NCBI GenBank assembly: GCA_023424475.1
Contig: JAFADX010000212.1
Span: 1-19,851, forward strand
DNA length: 19,851 nt
Direction: 5' to 3'
DNA from: Pseudomonadota bacterium
Lineage (GTDB): Bacteria > Pseudomonadota > Alphaproteobacteria > Acetobacterales > Acetobacteraceae
Positions 6,714 to 14,523 of the stretch are shown piece after piece. The notes under the pieces are model-generated. The model searched no databases and had not been told where the DNA came from. It saw nothing but the letters and a program-made list of their open reading frames with translations. Position 1 is the stretch's first letter. Every line of letters begins with the position of its first letter. The position numbers and the translations under genes are program-made.

Positions 6714-8165
6714 TCAGGCGAGCTTCTTCTTCAGGACCTCGTTGACCAGCGCGGGGTTCCCCTTGCCCTGCATCGCCTTCATGGTCTGGCCGACGAAGAA
6801 GCCGAACAGCTTGTCCTTGCCCGACCTGAACTCCGCGACCTTGTCGGCGTTCTTCGCGAGCACCTCGTCGATCACCGCCTCGATCGCGCCGGTGTCGGTT
6901 ACCTGGCGCAGGCCGCGCTCCTCGACGATCACGCCCGGCGCGCGGCCAGTCTCGACCATGACCTCGAAGACCTCCTTCGCGAGCTTCCCCGACAGCGTCC
7001 CATCCGCCATCAGGTCGAGCAGCGCGCCGAGATCCGCCGCCGAGACCGGCGGCTCGGCGATGGAGGTCTTGGTCCGGTTGATGGCGGCAAAGAGGTCGCC
7101 CATCACCCAGTTCGCCGCCTGCTTGGCATCGCGCCCCTTGGCGACCGCCTCGTAATAGGCCGCCGTCTCCTTCTCGAGCGCCAGGACATGCGCGTCATAG
7201 GGGGTCACGCCATAGTCGCGCACATAGCGCGCGCGGCGCTGGTCCGGCAGCTCCGGCAGCGCGGCCTTCAGCGCATCGACCCAGGACTGCTCGATGACGA
7301 GCGGCGGCAGGTCGGGGTCGGGGAAGTAGCGGTAGTCGTGCGCATCCTCCTTCGAGCGCATCGACCGCGTCACGCCGCGGCCGGTGTCGAACAGGCGCGT
7401 CTCCTGCTCCACCGTCCCGCCGGATTCCCAGACCTCGATCTGGCGCCGCGCCTCGGCCTCGACCGCCTGCATGACGAAGCGGATGGAATTGACGTTCTTC
7501 ACCTCGCAGCGCGTGCGATACCCCTCGCCCGCCTTGCGGACGGAGACGTTCACGTCGGCGCGCATGGACCCTTCCTCCATGTTGCCGTCGCAGGTGCCGA
7601 GGTAGCGCAGGATCTGCCGCAGCTTCGCCAGGTAGGCGCCGGCTTCCTCGGGGGACCGCATGTCGGGCTCCGACACGATCTCCATCAGCGCGACGCCCGA
7701 ACGGTTCAGGTCGATGAAGGATTTGGTCGGATGCTGGTCGTGCAGCGACTTGCCCGCATCCTGCTCGAGGTGCAGGCGCGTGATGCCGACCGTCTTCGTG
7801 CTGCCGTCCTGCAGCTCGATCTCGACCCGGCCCTCGCCGATGATCGGGTGCGCGAGCTGGCTGATCTGATAGCCCTGCGGCAGGTCGGCGTAGAAGTAGT
7901 TCTTGCGGTCGAAGCGCGACCACAGGTTCACCTGCGCGTTCAGCCCGAGCCCCGTGCGCACCGCCTGCGCCACGCATTCCCGGTTGATCACCGGCAGCAT
8001 GCCGGGGAAGCCCGCGTCGATGAAGGAGACCTGGCTGTTGGGCTCCGCGCCGAATTCGGTCGCCGCGCCGCTGAACAGCTTGGCGTCGGACACGACCTGG
8101 GCATGGACTTCCAGGCCGATGACCAGTTCCCAGGGGCCGGTCTCGCCCTCGATCGTGTAGCTCAT
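6714..8165 (-). CDS. gatB: Asp-tRNA(Asn)/Glu-tRNA(Gln) amidotransferase subunit B
   Basis: 483 residues, the usual GatB length. The N-terminal kinase-like catalytic domain has GLEVHAQV (17-24), the core motif KNYFYADLPQGYQISQ (88-103), RLHLEQDAGKS (130-140) and RSKEDAHDYRYFPDPDLPPL in the middle. The C-terminal ~150 residues form the helical YqeY-like tRNA-binding tail, ending in KKKLA. GatB phosphorylates the mischarged Glu-tRNA(Gln) or Asp-tRNA(Asn) and transfers ammonia from GatA to make the amide. The ATG (8163-8165) overlaps the gatA stop by 4 bases (ATGA), indicating translational coupling, and gatA-gatB-gatC stoichiometry fits the heterotrimer. Whether both tRNAs are served depends on whether GlnRS or AsnRS is encoded elsewhere. 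Confidence 0.98.
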   Translation of the reverse strand: MSYTIEGETGPWELVIGLEVHAQVVSDAKLFSGAATEFGAEPNSQVSFIDAGFPGMLPVINRECVAQAVRTGLGLNAQVNLWSRFDRKNYFYADLPQGYQISQLAHPIIGEGRVEIELQDGSTKTVGITRLHLEQDAGKSLHDQHPTKSFIDLNRSGVALMEIVSEPDMRSPEEAGAYLAKLRQILRYLGTCDGNMEEGSMRADVNVSVRKAGEGYRTRCEVKNVNSIRFVMQAVEAEARRQIEVWESGGTVEQETRLFDTGRGVTRSMRSKEDAHDYRYFPDPDLPPLVIEQSWVDALKAALPELPDQRRARYVRDYGVTPYDAHVLALEKETAAYYEAVAKGRDAKQAANWVMGDLFAAINRTKTSIAEPPVSAADLGALLDLMADGTLSGKLAKEVFEVMVETGRAPGVIVEERGLRQVTDTGAIEAVIDEVLAKNADKVAEFRSGKDKLFGFFVGQTMKAMQGKGNPALVNEVLKKKLA

Positions 8166-9649
8166 GCCCCGGCCCTCATGCTGGGAAGCGCCTTGAAGTC
8201 GGCCGCCCGCTCGATCGCCGCGCCGACGGCGAAGACCGTCTCCTCGTCGAAGGGCCGCCCGATCACCTGCAGGCCGAGCGGCAGCCCCTGCGGATCGAGA
8301 CCCGCCGGCACCGACAGCCCCGGCAGCCCGGCGAGGTTCGCCGTCACCGTGAACACGTCGTTCAGGTACATCTGCACGGGATCGTCGCTGCTCTCGCCTT
8401 CCGCGAATGCCACCGACGGCGTCGCGGGTGCGAGGACCGCATCCACCTTCGACCAGGCCTCGCGGAAGTCGCGCGCGATCAGCGCGCGGACCTTCTGCGC
8501 CTTCAGGTAATAGGCATCGTAATACCCGGCCGAGAGCACATAGGTCCCGATCATGATGCGCCGGCGGACCTCCGGCCCGAAGCCGGCCGCGCGGGTGCGC
8601 TCATAGAGGTCGCGCAAGTCGGAATTCTTCTCCGCCACCCGCATCCCGAAGCGCACCCCGTCATAGCGCGCGAGGTTCGACGACGCCTCGGCCGGTGCGA
8701 CGATGTAGTAGGTCGGCAGCGCGTATTCGGCATGCGGCAGGGAGATCTCGACGATCTCGGCCCCAGCGTCGCGCAGCCACTCCAGCCCCTGCCGCCACAG
8801 CTTCTCGATCTCCGCCGGCATGCCGTCGATGTGGTACTCGCGGGGCACGCCGATGCGCAGCCCCTTCACCGACCGCTCGCAGGCCGCCGCGAAATCCGGC
8901 ACGGGCCTGTCGGCACTGGTCGAATCCCTGGGATCATGCCCGGCCATGGACCGCAACAGGATCGCGCAATCCTCGACCGTGCGCCCGAACGGACCCGCCT
9001 GATCGAGCGAGGACGCATAGGCCACGATCCCGAAGCGCGAGCACCGCCCATAGGTCGGCTTGATGCCGGCAATGCCGCAGAAGGCCGCCGGCTGGCGGAT
9101 CGACCCGCCGGTGTCGGTGCCGGTCGCCCCCAATACCATCCGCGCGGCCACCGCCGCCGCCGACCCGCCCGACGACCCGCCCGGCACCAGCCGCGCATCG
9201 GGGTCATTGCGGCGCGACCATGGATTCAGCACGGACCCATAGGCGCTGGTCAGGTTCGACGACCCCATGGCGAACTCGTCGAGATTCGCCTTGCCCAGGA
9301 ACACCGCCCCGTCGCGCTTCAGCCGCGACGTCACGGTGCTCTCATAGGGCGGCACGAAGCCTTCCAGGATCTTCGACCCGGCCGTGGTCTGCACCCCGTC
9401 CGTGCAGAACAGGTCCTTGATCGCGAGGGGGATCCCCTCCAGCGGCCCGGCCTCGCCCCGCGCGCGCTTCGCATCGGAGGCGCGCGCCGCCTCCATCGCC
9501 TGCTCGGCCGTGACCGTGATCAGCGCGTTGATCTTCGGGTTCAGCGCCTCGACCGCCTCGACATGGGCGCGGGTCAGCTCCTCGGCCGAGATCACGCCCT
9601 CGTCCAGCGCGGCGACGGCGCCCGCGATGGTGAAATCCGTCGGATGCAT
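8162..9649 (-). CDS. gatA: Asp-tRNA(Asn)/Glu-tRNA(Gln) amidotransferase subunit A
   Basis: 495 residues from ATG 9647-9649 (MHPTDFTIAGAVAALDEG); the frame stays open far upstream but this start fits the family and abuts gatC. The amidase signature is complete: Lys78 in LAIKDLFCTDG, Ser159 in PGGSSGGSAAAVAA and the nucleophile Ser183 in GTDTGGSIRQPAAFCG make the Ser-cisSer-Lys triad, followed by GIKPTYGRCSRFGIVAYASS. GatA hydrolyses glutamine (or asparagine) and channels the ammonia to GatB. The C-terminal half (YYIVAPAEASSNLARYDGVR, then AGYYDAYYLKAQKVR) is also typical. The start overlaps the gatC stop by one base (TGATG), and the stop overlaps gatB, so the three are one coupled unit. Confidence 0.98.
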   Translation of the reverse strand: MHPTDFTIAGAVAALDEGVISAEELTRAHVEAVEALNPKINALITVTAEQAMEAARASDAKRARGEAGPLEGIPLAIKDLFCTDGVQTTAGSKILEGFVPPYESTVTSRLKRDGAVFLGKANLDEFAMGSSNLTSAYGSVLNPWSRRNDPDARLVPGGSSGGSAAAVAARMVLGATGTDTGGSIRQPAAFCGIAGIKPTYGRCSRFGIVAYASSLDQAGPFGRTVEDCAILLRSMAGHDPRDSTSADRPVPDFAAACERSVKGLRIGVPREYHIDGMPAEIEKLWRQGLEWLRDAGAEIVEISLPHAEYALPTYYIVAPAEASSNLARYDGVRFGMRVAEKNSDLRDLYERTRAAGFGPEVRRRIMIGTYVLSAGYYDAYYLKAQKVRALIARDFREAWSKVDAVLAPATPSVAFAEGESSDDPVQMYLNDVFTVTANLAGLPGLSVPAGLDPQGLPLGLQVIGRPFDEETVFAVGAAIERAADFKALPSMRAGA

Positions 9650-9945
9650 CACTCGACCACCTTCGGCACGCCGAAATACCCGCCCTCGCGATCGGGGGCA
9701 TTGGCCAGGACCTTCGCGGCCTGGCCGCCATCGGTCACCACGTCGTCGCGCATGGGCATCGCGGCGATCCCTTCCGGATTGCCGCCCGCCATCGGCTCCA
9801 CCCCTTCGGTGTCCACCGCCTGCAACTGCTCGATCCAGCCGAGGATGCCATTGAGCTCGCCCTGGATCCGGGTGACCTCCTCTTCCGGCAGGCGGATGCG
9901 GGCAAGGGCGGCGACGCGCCGCACGGTGGCGGTATCGAGGGACAT
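9649..9945 (-). CDS. gatC: Asp-tRNA(Asn)/Glu-tRNA(Gln) amidotransferase subunit C
   Basis: 98 residues from ATG 9943-9945 (MSLDTATVRRVAALARIRLP), the standard GatC size and opening, followed by the helical ELNGILGWIEQLQAVDTEGV and the C-terminal DREGGYFGVPKVVE with the family's 'FVVPKV-E' ending. A longer open frame reaches 10107, but the added residues run antisense through ruvX and are not GatC-like. GatC clamps GatA to GatB and stabilises the complex. It is the first gene of the gatCAB unit; only 46 bases separate its start from the divergent ruvX, so both promoters must lie in or close to that gap. Confidence 0.97.
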   Translation of the reverse strand: MSLDTATVRRVAALARIRLPEEEVTRIQGELNGILGWIEQLQAVDTEGVEPMAGGNPEGIAAMPMRDDVVTDGGQAAKVLANAPDREGGYFGVPKVVE

Positions 9946-9991
9946 TACTCTCTGCTTCCAGGGGAACGGGGGGCGGACCATAAGCCCCGGC

Positions 9992-10465
9992 ATGGCCATC
10001 ATCAACCTGAAGGACCTCCGGGCTGGCCTCGGGCGCGACCAGCGCCTGATCGGGCTCGATCCCGGAACCAGGACCATCGGCGTCGCGCTCACCGACGTCA
10101 CGCTCATGCTCGCGAGCCCCTATGGCAGCCTGAAGCGCGCGAAGCTCGCCGCCAATGCCGCCGAGATCGCCGCCATCGCACGCCGGGAAGGCGCCGGCGG
10201 CCTGGTGGTCGGCCTGCCGCTGTCGATGGACGGCACCATGGGCCCGGCGGCCCAGGCGGCCAAGGACTGGGCGCGGGCGATCTCGGAGGCCACCGGCCTG
10301 CCCTGCGCCCTGTTCGACGAGCGGCTCTCCTCGGCCGCGGTCAACCGGATGCTGATCGCCGAGGCGGACCTCACCCGCGCCCGGCGGGCCGAGGCGGTGG
10401 ACCGCGCCGCCGCGGCCTACATGCTGCAGGCGGCGCTCGACGCCAGCCGCCCGGCTGCGCGCTGA
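9992..10465 (+). CDS. ruvX: Putative pre-16S rRNA nuclease / Holliday-junction resolvase-like protein (YqgF)
   Basis: 157 residues from ATG 9992; family conservation starts soon after (RLIGLDPGTRTIGVALTD), so the much longer upstream open frame is ignored. The RNase H-like fold motifs are present: the first catalytic Asp in GLDPGTRTIGVA, the VVGLPLSMDG strand, DERLSSAAVNRML with the conserved Asp-Glu, and the closing EAVDRAAAAYMLQAALD with the last acidic residue. Relatives in E. coli (YqgF) act in 16S rRNA 5' end maturation, and the fold is shared with RuvC-type resolvases. It heads the plus-strand block, divergent from gatC, an order often seen in alphaproteobacteria. No clear Shine-Dalgarno precedes the ATG. 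Confidence 0.95.
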   Translation: MAIINLKDLRAGLGRDQRLIGLDPGTRTIGVALTDVTLMLASPYGSLKRAKLAANAAEIAAIARREGAGGLVVGLPLSMDGTMGPAAQAAKDWARAISEATGLPCALFDERLSSAAVNRMLIAEADLTRARRAEAVDRAAAAYMLQAALDASRPAAR

Positions 10466-10472
10466 CAGGGCC

Positions 10473-10510
10473 GGGGGCCGCACCTCACCACCCCGTCATT
10501 TCCGGCCCCC
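10473..10510. other. GC-rich inverted repeat after ruvX
   Basis: GGGGGCCG (10473-10480) can pair with CGGCCCCC (10503-10510) across a 22-base loop. There is no T-run after it, so it is at best a weak terminator or attenuating structure between ruvX and the small membrane protein gene. Confidence 0.3.
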
Positions 10511-10539
10511 TGCCGCCCCATGGCAAAGACGGGCCATCC

Positions 10540-11013
10540 ATGTCCGACGACGCCCGCATCGATATCCGCAACCGCGTGGCCTTGGCCGGCTGGCTCTTCA
10601 TGGGCCTCTGGCTGGCCATGCTCGTCCTGATGACCTGGGTGATGCTGCGCGACGGGCCGCATCCCTCGCAGCCGGCCTGGGTGCAGTACGGCGCGCTGGC
10701 GGCGTTCTGGATCATCGGCATCCCGGCCGCCGCGCACCTGTTCGGCCTGCCCTGCACGCGCTTCCGGGTCTGGTCCGACGGCCATGCGACCCTGACCCGC
10801 CACTCGCTCCTCAACCGCGAGGTCGAGACCTACGGGCCGGGCGAGATCGCCGATGTCGAGGTCCGCGAGGGCCGCGACGAGGACGGCGACCGGCACTGGC
10901 GCGTCATGCTGGTGGCCCGGGACGGGCGGGTGCGCCTGCTGCGCGAGGGCCCCTACCCCGCCGAGCAGGAGGTCCTGGCGGATCACCTGCGCAGCGCCCT
11001 GCTGCGGGGCTGA
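10540..11013 (+). CDS. Small two-helix membrane protein of unknown function
   Basis: 157 residues from ATG 10540. Two hydrophobic segments are clear, at about 13-36 (WLFMGLWLAMLVLMTWVML) and about 49-69 (YGALAAFWIIGIPAAAHLFG). The C-terminal ~85 residues are polar with alternating beta-like pattern (FRVWSDGHATLTRHSLLNRE, then HWRVMLVARDGRVRLLREGP). The two-helix hairpin plus cytoplasmic beta domain resembles the general plan of bacterial PH-like membrane proteins (bPH_2, DUF2244 and similar), but I cannot assign a family. Third-position GC is very high, supporting real coding. It lies 74 bases after ruvX and 39 before pyrB in the same direction, so it is probably an ordinary member of this transcription unit. 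Confidence 0.75.
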   Translation: MSDDARIDIRNRVALAGWLFMGLWLAMLVLMTWVMLRDGPHPSQPAWVQYGALAAFWIIGIPAAAHLFGLPCTRFRVWSDGHATLTRHSLLNREVETYGPGEIADVEVREGRDEDGDRHWRVMLVARDGRVRLLREGPYPAEQEVLADHLRSALLRG

Positions 11014-11052
11014 CCCTGGCCGAATCCCGCGGCGCGGCCTAAGGTCCGGCCC

Positions 11053-11988
11053 GTGTCCTACCCGTCCAAACACCTCCTCGCCATCGAGGGGCTCGAGCCC
11101 CCGCACATCGCGGACCTGCTCGACCTCGCCGAGTCCTACGCGCTGCTGAATCGCAGCGGGAAGACGCAGCGCGACCTGCTCAAGGGCCGCACGCTGATCA
11201 ACCTCTTCTTCGAGGACTCCACCCGCACCCGCACCTCCTTCGAGCTCGCCGGCAAGCGGCTGGGGGCGGACGTGATCAACATGTCCGTCAGCACCTCCTC
11301 GGTGAACAAGGGCGAGACGCTGCTCGACACTGCCTCGACGCTGAACGCGATGCAGTGCGACCTGCTGGTGATCCGCCACGCGCAGTCGGGCGCGCCGGCG
11401 CTGCTGTCCCAGAAGGTGGACGCGGCGGTGATCAACGCCGGGGACGGGACGCACGAGCACCCCACCCAGGCGCTGCTCGATGCCCTGACCATCCGCCGCC
11501 ACAAGGGGCGGCTCGAGGGCCTGGTGGTCGCGATCTGCGGCGACATCACCCATTCGCGCGTCGCGCGGTCGAACATCCACCTGCTGACGACGATGGGCAG
11601 CCGGGTGCGGATCGTCGGCCCGCCCACGTTGATCCCGGCCGATGCCGACCGCCTCGGCGTCGAGGTCTTCCACGACATGAAGGCGGGCCTGAAAGGCGCC
11701 GACGTGGTGATGATGCTGCGCCTGCAGCGGGAACGCATGTCGGGCGGCCTCGTTCCCTCGGCGCGCGAGTTCTTCCGCTTCTACGGCCTCGATGCCGAGA
11801 AGCTGGCGGTGGCGAAGCCCGACAGCATCGTGATGCATCCGGGGCCGATGAACCGCGGCGTCGAGATCGACAGCGCCATCGCCGACCACCCGACGCGCAG
11901 CGTGATCGGGGAGCAGGTGGAGATGGGTGTCGCCTGCCGCATGGCGGTGCTCGACATCCTGGCGCGGCGCCTGCCGCGGAACCGTTGA
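11053..11988 (+). CDS. pyrB: Aspartate carbamoyltransferase catalytic chain
   Basis: 311 residues from GTG 11053, with AAGG 8 bases upstream. The carbamoyl-phosphate site STRTR is at 56-60 (FFEDSTRTRTSFELAGKRLG), the mobile-loop lysine is Lys86 in SSVNKGETLLDT, HPTQALLDALT begins at 136, and the C-terminal aspartate-binding half has RLQRERM and MHPGPMNRGVEI. All catalytic residues expected from E. coli ATCase are there. It condenses carbamoyl phosphate with aspartate, the first committed step of pyrimidine synthesis. No pyrI regulatory-chain gene is nearby; instead a PyrC-like gene with lost metal ligands follows 604 bases downstream, the arrangement of the Pseudomonas-type PyrB-PyrC' holoenzyme. 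Its stop codon TGA is shared with the TTG start of the next gene. Confidence 0.97.
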   Translation: MSYPSKHLLAIEGLEPPHIADLLDLAESYALLNRSGKTQRDLLKGRTLINLFFEDSTRTRTSFELAGKRLGADVINMSVSTSSVNKGETLLDTASTLNAMQCDLLVIRHAQSGAPALLSQKVDAAVINAGDGTHEHPTQALLDALTIRRHKGRLEGLVVAICGDITHSRVARSNIHLLTTMGSRVRIVGPPTLIPADADRLGVEVFHDMKAGLKGADVVMMLRLQRERMSGGLVPSAREFFRFYGLDAEKLAVAKPDSIVMHPGPMNRGVEIDSAIADHPTRSVIGEQVEMGVACRMAVLDILARRLPRNR

Positions 11989-12428
11989 CGCCGCGCCCCG
12001 CCCGGCCCGAGGAGGCCGGCGCGCTGCGCGGCCTCGTCCGCGCGGCCTATGCCGAATGGGTACCGGCGGTCGGCCGCGAGCCCGGCCCGATGCTCGACGA
12101 CTATGCCGCCCGCATCGCGGCGGGCGAGGCCTGGGTGGTCGAGCAGGATGGGATGCTCCTCGGCGCCATCGTGCTGGAGGAAGGCGGCGATGCCCTGCTG
12201 CTGGACAACATCGCCATCGCACCGGCGGCGCGCGGCAAGGGTCTGTTCCGGGTTCTGATGGCCTTCGCCGAGGCCGAGGCGCGGCACCGCGGCCATCCCC
12301 GCATCCGCCTCTACACGCATGAGAGGATGGAGCGGAACGTCGGGCTCTACCTCGCCTGCGGCTACGTGGAGACGCACCGGGCGGAGCAGGCCGGGTTTCA
12401 ACGCGTCTTCATGGAGAAGACGCTCTGA
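11985..12428 (+). CDS. GNAT-family N-acetyltransferase
   Basis: 147 residues if it begins at TTG 11985, which overlaps the pyrB stop (TTGA). The frame is open far upstream but only antisense-like noise precedes this point, and the next in-frame ATG (12090) would remove the first strand and helix. The fold is recognisable: RGLVRAAYAEWVPAVGREPG (helix 1 region), AWVVEQDGMLLGAIVLEEGG (strands 2-3), LDNIAIAPAARGKGLFRVLM with the acetyl-CoA pyrophosphate loop ARGKGL, and NVGLYLACGYVETHRAEQAG plus FQRVFMEKTL at the end. Members transfer acetyl groups to amines of small molecules or proteins; the substrate is unknown. The overlap suggests translational coupling to pyrB. It separates pyrB from its usual partner pyrC and is probably a lineage-specific addition. 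Confidence 0.85.
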   Translation: MTPRPARPEEAGALRGLVRAAYAEWVPAVGREPGPMLDDYAARIAAGEAWVVEQDGMLLGAIVLEEGGDALLLDNIAIAPAARGKGLFRVLMAFAEAEARHRGHPRIRLYTHERMERNVGLYLACGYVETHRAEQAGFQRVFMEKTL

Positions 12429-12592
12429 GAGACCGGCTGGGCATGCGCATGCGGCGCATGTCCGTGAGCGACAGTGGCCAAGCAGGCACGGGCCGGCACG
12501 CCCGGGCGAACCCTGGGCGGGTCGTTCCCGGGCGCCGGCCGATGCACGGCGCCCCGTGGCAGGACTCCGCCACCCGTCTATAACCGCACCCG
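12429..12592. other. Spacer between the acetyltransferase gene and pyrC, with a 12-bp palindrome
   Basis: The 164-base gap has no open frame of note. It contains GCATGCGCATGC at 12441-12452, a perfect palindrome, with a further GCGCATG just after. A TATAAC just before pyrC (12580-12585) could be a -10 element, but I see no convincing -35, so a pyrC promoter is only possible. Confidence 0.4.
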
Positions 12593-13870
12593 ATGCGCGA
12601 CCTCCTGATCTCCAATGCCCGCCTGCTCGACCCAGCCTCCGGCCTCGACGCGCCCGGCGCGCTGCTGGTGCGGGGCGGCGCGATCGCCGATCTCGGCCCC
12701 GGCCTGACCGCGCCCGAGGGCGCGGACCTGCTGGACGCCGCCGGCGCCTGCCTCGCCCCCGGCCTCGTGGACCTGCGCGCCAACCTCGGCGAGCCGGGCA
12801 TGGAATACCGGGAAACCATCGCCTCGGCCGCCGCCGCGGCCGCCGCGGGGGGCATCACGACCCTCTGCGTCCTGCCCGACACCGATCCGGCACTGGACGA
12901 CCCCGCCCTGCTTTCCTTCATGATCCGCCGCGGGGAGGCCACCGGCTCGGTCACGCTGCTGCCCTACGGCGCGGCGACGAATGGCTGCGCGGGCAAGGAC
13001 CTCGCCGAATTCGGCCTGCTGCGCGAAGCCGGCGCCATCGCCTTCACCGACGGCGCCAGGGCCATCGGCAATGCGCGGACCATGCGCCTTGCCCTCTCCT
13101 ACGCCCGGGCCTTCGGCGCCTTCGTCGTCCAGCACCCCGAGGAACCGAGCCTCGCCGCCGGCGGCGCGGCCACCGAGGGCGAACTCGCCACCCGCCTCGG
13201 CCTGCCCGCCATCCCCGCGGCTGCCGAGGCGATGATGGTCAACCGCGACATCGCCCTCGCGCGCATCACCGGCGGGCATGTGCATTTCGCCCATGTCTCG
13301 ACCGCCGCGGCGCTCGACCTGGTCCGCGCCGCCAAGGCCGAGGGGCTGCGCGTCACCGCCGACACCGCCCCCTCCTATTTCGACCTGAACGAGACGGCGA
13401 TCGGCGACTACCGCACCTATGCCAAGCTCTCGCCCCCGCTGCGCACCGAGGCCGACCGCCAGGCCGTCGTCGCCGCGCTGAAGGACGGCACGATCGACGC
13501 CATCGCTTCCGACCACCAGCCGCGCGACGCCGACGACAAGCGCCTGCCCTTCGCCCAGGCCGAGGCCGGCGGCGCGGGCCTCGCGACCCTGCTCGGCGTC
13601 ACGCTGGCCCGCGTGCACGGCGAAGACCTCCCGATGCTCGAGGCACTCGCCCTGCTGACCTGCCGGCCGGCCGACCTGCTCGGTCTGCCGGTCGGCCGGC
13701 TGGCCAGGGGCGCACCGGCCGACCTGGTGCTGTTCCATCCCGACCGCGCCTGGAAGGTCGAGGCCGGCGAATTGCCGGGCAAGGCGCAGAACTCGCCCTT
13801 CGACGGCCGCGCGCTGGAAGGCCGCGTGCTCGGCACCTGGAAGGCCGGGCGGCGGGTATTCCCGGCATGA
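12593..13870 (+). CDS. pyrC: Dihydroorotase-like protein lacking metal ligands (PyrC'/pseudo-dihydroorotase)
   Basis: 425 residues, full-length for the type I dihydroorotase family: N-terminal strand LLISNARLLDPASGLDAPGA, barrel core, and C-terminal RLARGAPADLVLFHPD and NSPFDGRALEGRVLGTW. The first metal motif, normally D-x-H-x-H-x-R-EPG, reads DLRANLGEPG (60-69), so both His are replaced by Arg62 and Asn64 and the substrate Arg by Gly66. The usual PHH segment reads APSYF. His235 in AHVSTAA and Asp308 in ASDHQP remain. Without the HxH pair it should not bind the zinc pair. In Pseudomonas such a PyrC' has no activity but is needed to assemble active ATCase; the pyrB neighbourhood supports the same scaffold role here (inference). 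An active PyrC should be encoded elsewhere. The stop overlaps plsY. Confidence 0.92.
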   Translation: MRDLLISNARLLDPASGLDAPGALLVRGGAIADLGPGLTAPEGADLLDAAGACLAPGLVDLRANLGEPGMEYRETIASAAAAAAAGGITTLCVLPDTDPALDDPALLSFMIRRGEATGSVTLLPYGAATNGCAGKDLAEFGLLREAGAIAFTDGARAIGNARTMRLALSYARAFGAFVVQHPEEPSLAAGGAATEGELATRLGLPAIPAAAEAMMVNRDIALARITGGHVHFAHVSTAAALDLVRAAKAEGLRVTADTAPSYFDLNETAIGDYRTYAKLSPPLRTEADRQAVVAALKDGTIDAIASDHQPRDADDKRLPFAQAEAGGAGLATLLGVTLARVHGEDLPMLEALALLTCRPADLLGLPVGRLARGAPADLVLFHPDRAWKVEAGELPGKAQNSPFDGRALEGRVLGTWKAGRRVFPA

Positions 13871-14463
13871 CCGATCCCGGCATCGCCTTCCTCGTCGCCC
13901 TTGCCGGCGGCTACCTCATCGGGTCCATCCCCTTCGGCCTGCTGCTGACGCGGGCGGCCGGGCTTGGGGACATCCGCTCCATCGGCTCGGGCAACATCGG
14001 CGCGACCAACGTGCTGCGGACGGGCCGGAAGGGCCTCGCGGTGGCGACGCTGCTGCTCGATGCGCTCAAGGGCGTCGCCGCGGTGCTGCTGGCGCGCTGG
14101 CTGCTCGGCAACCAGGATCTGGTCGCCGGGACCGCGGCGGTGCTCGGCCACACCATGCCGGTCTGGCTCGGCTTCAGGGGGGGCAAGGGCGGCGCGACGG
14201 GGCTCGGTGTCTGCCTCGCCGCGATGTGGCCGGTCGGGATCGCCTGCATGGCGGTCTGGCTGGTCTCGGCCAAGGTGACGCGGATCTCCTCGGCCGCCAC
14301 GCTGATCGGGGTCGCGTCGGCGCCGGTATTCGCGCTGATCCTGTCGGATGCCGAGCATGCGCTGCTCGCCCTGCTGGTCGGCGTGCTGATCGTCTGGCGG
14401 CACGAGGCGAACATCCGCCGGCTGATCGCGGGAACGGAGCCGCGGATCGGGCAGAAGGCGTGA
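13867..14463 (+). CDS. plsY: Acyl-phosphate glycerol-3-phosphate acyltransferase
   Basis: 198 residues from ATG 13867, which overlaps the pyrC stop (ATGA), so translation is coupled. It has the PlsY signature segments: GYLIGSIPFGLLLTRAAGLG near the N-terminus, the glycerol-phosphate site SIGSGNIGATNVLRTG, LGHTMPVWLGFRGGKGGATG for the acyl-phosphate site (usual form GGKGVAT; here Gly replaces Val), and WRHEANIRRLIAGTEPRIG near the C-terminus. Hydrophobic segments fit the five- to seven-helix inner-membrane protein. It transfers the acyl group from acyl-phosphate to glycerol-3-phosphate, the first step of phospholipid synthesis; PlsX would be encoded elsewhere. Its place between pyrC and dprA matches the common alphaproteobacterial order. 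Confidence 0.96.
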   Translation: MTDPGIAFLVALAGGYLIGSIPFGLLLTRAAGLGDIRSIGSGNIGATNVLRTGRKGLAVATLLLDALKGVAAVLLARWLLGNQDLVAGTAAVLGHTMPVWLGFRGGKGGATGLGVCLAAMWPVGIACMAVWLVSAKVTRISSAATLIGVASAPVFALILSDAEHALLALLVGVLIVWRHEANIRRLIAGTEPRIGQKA

Positions 14464-14523
14464 CGGCGCCCGTTTCGGCCGCGGCCTGAACATCGCCACG
14501 CGGCCGCGAAGGACACCGGGAGC

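Noticed and set aside
5424..8510. A 1028-codon open frame on the plus strand opposite the GST, AI-2E and gatB genes
   Set aside because: Composition is Arg/His/Gln/Asp-rich with no domain, the expected antisense shadow of high-GC3 genes; the minus-strand genes explain the region fully.
14170..14200. PlsY GGKGG instead of GGKGV as a possible loss of function
   Set aside because: The glycines and lysine of the motif are kept and the rest of the enzyme is normal; a single Val-to-Gly change at this place is not enough to claim inactivity.
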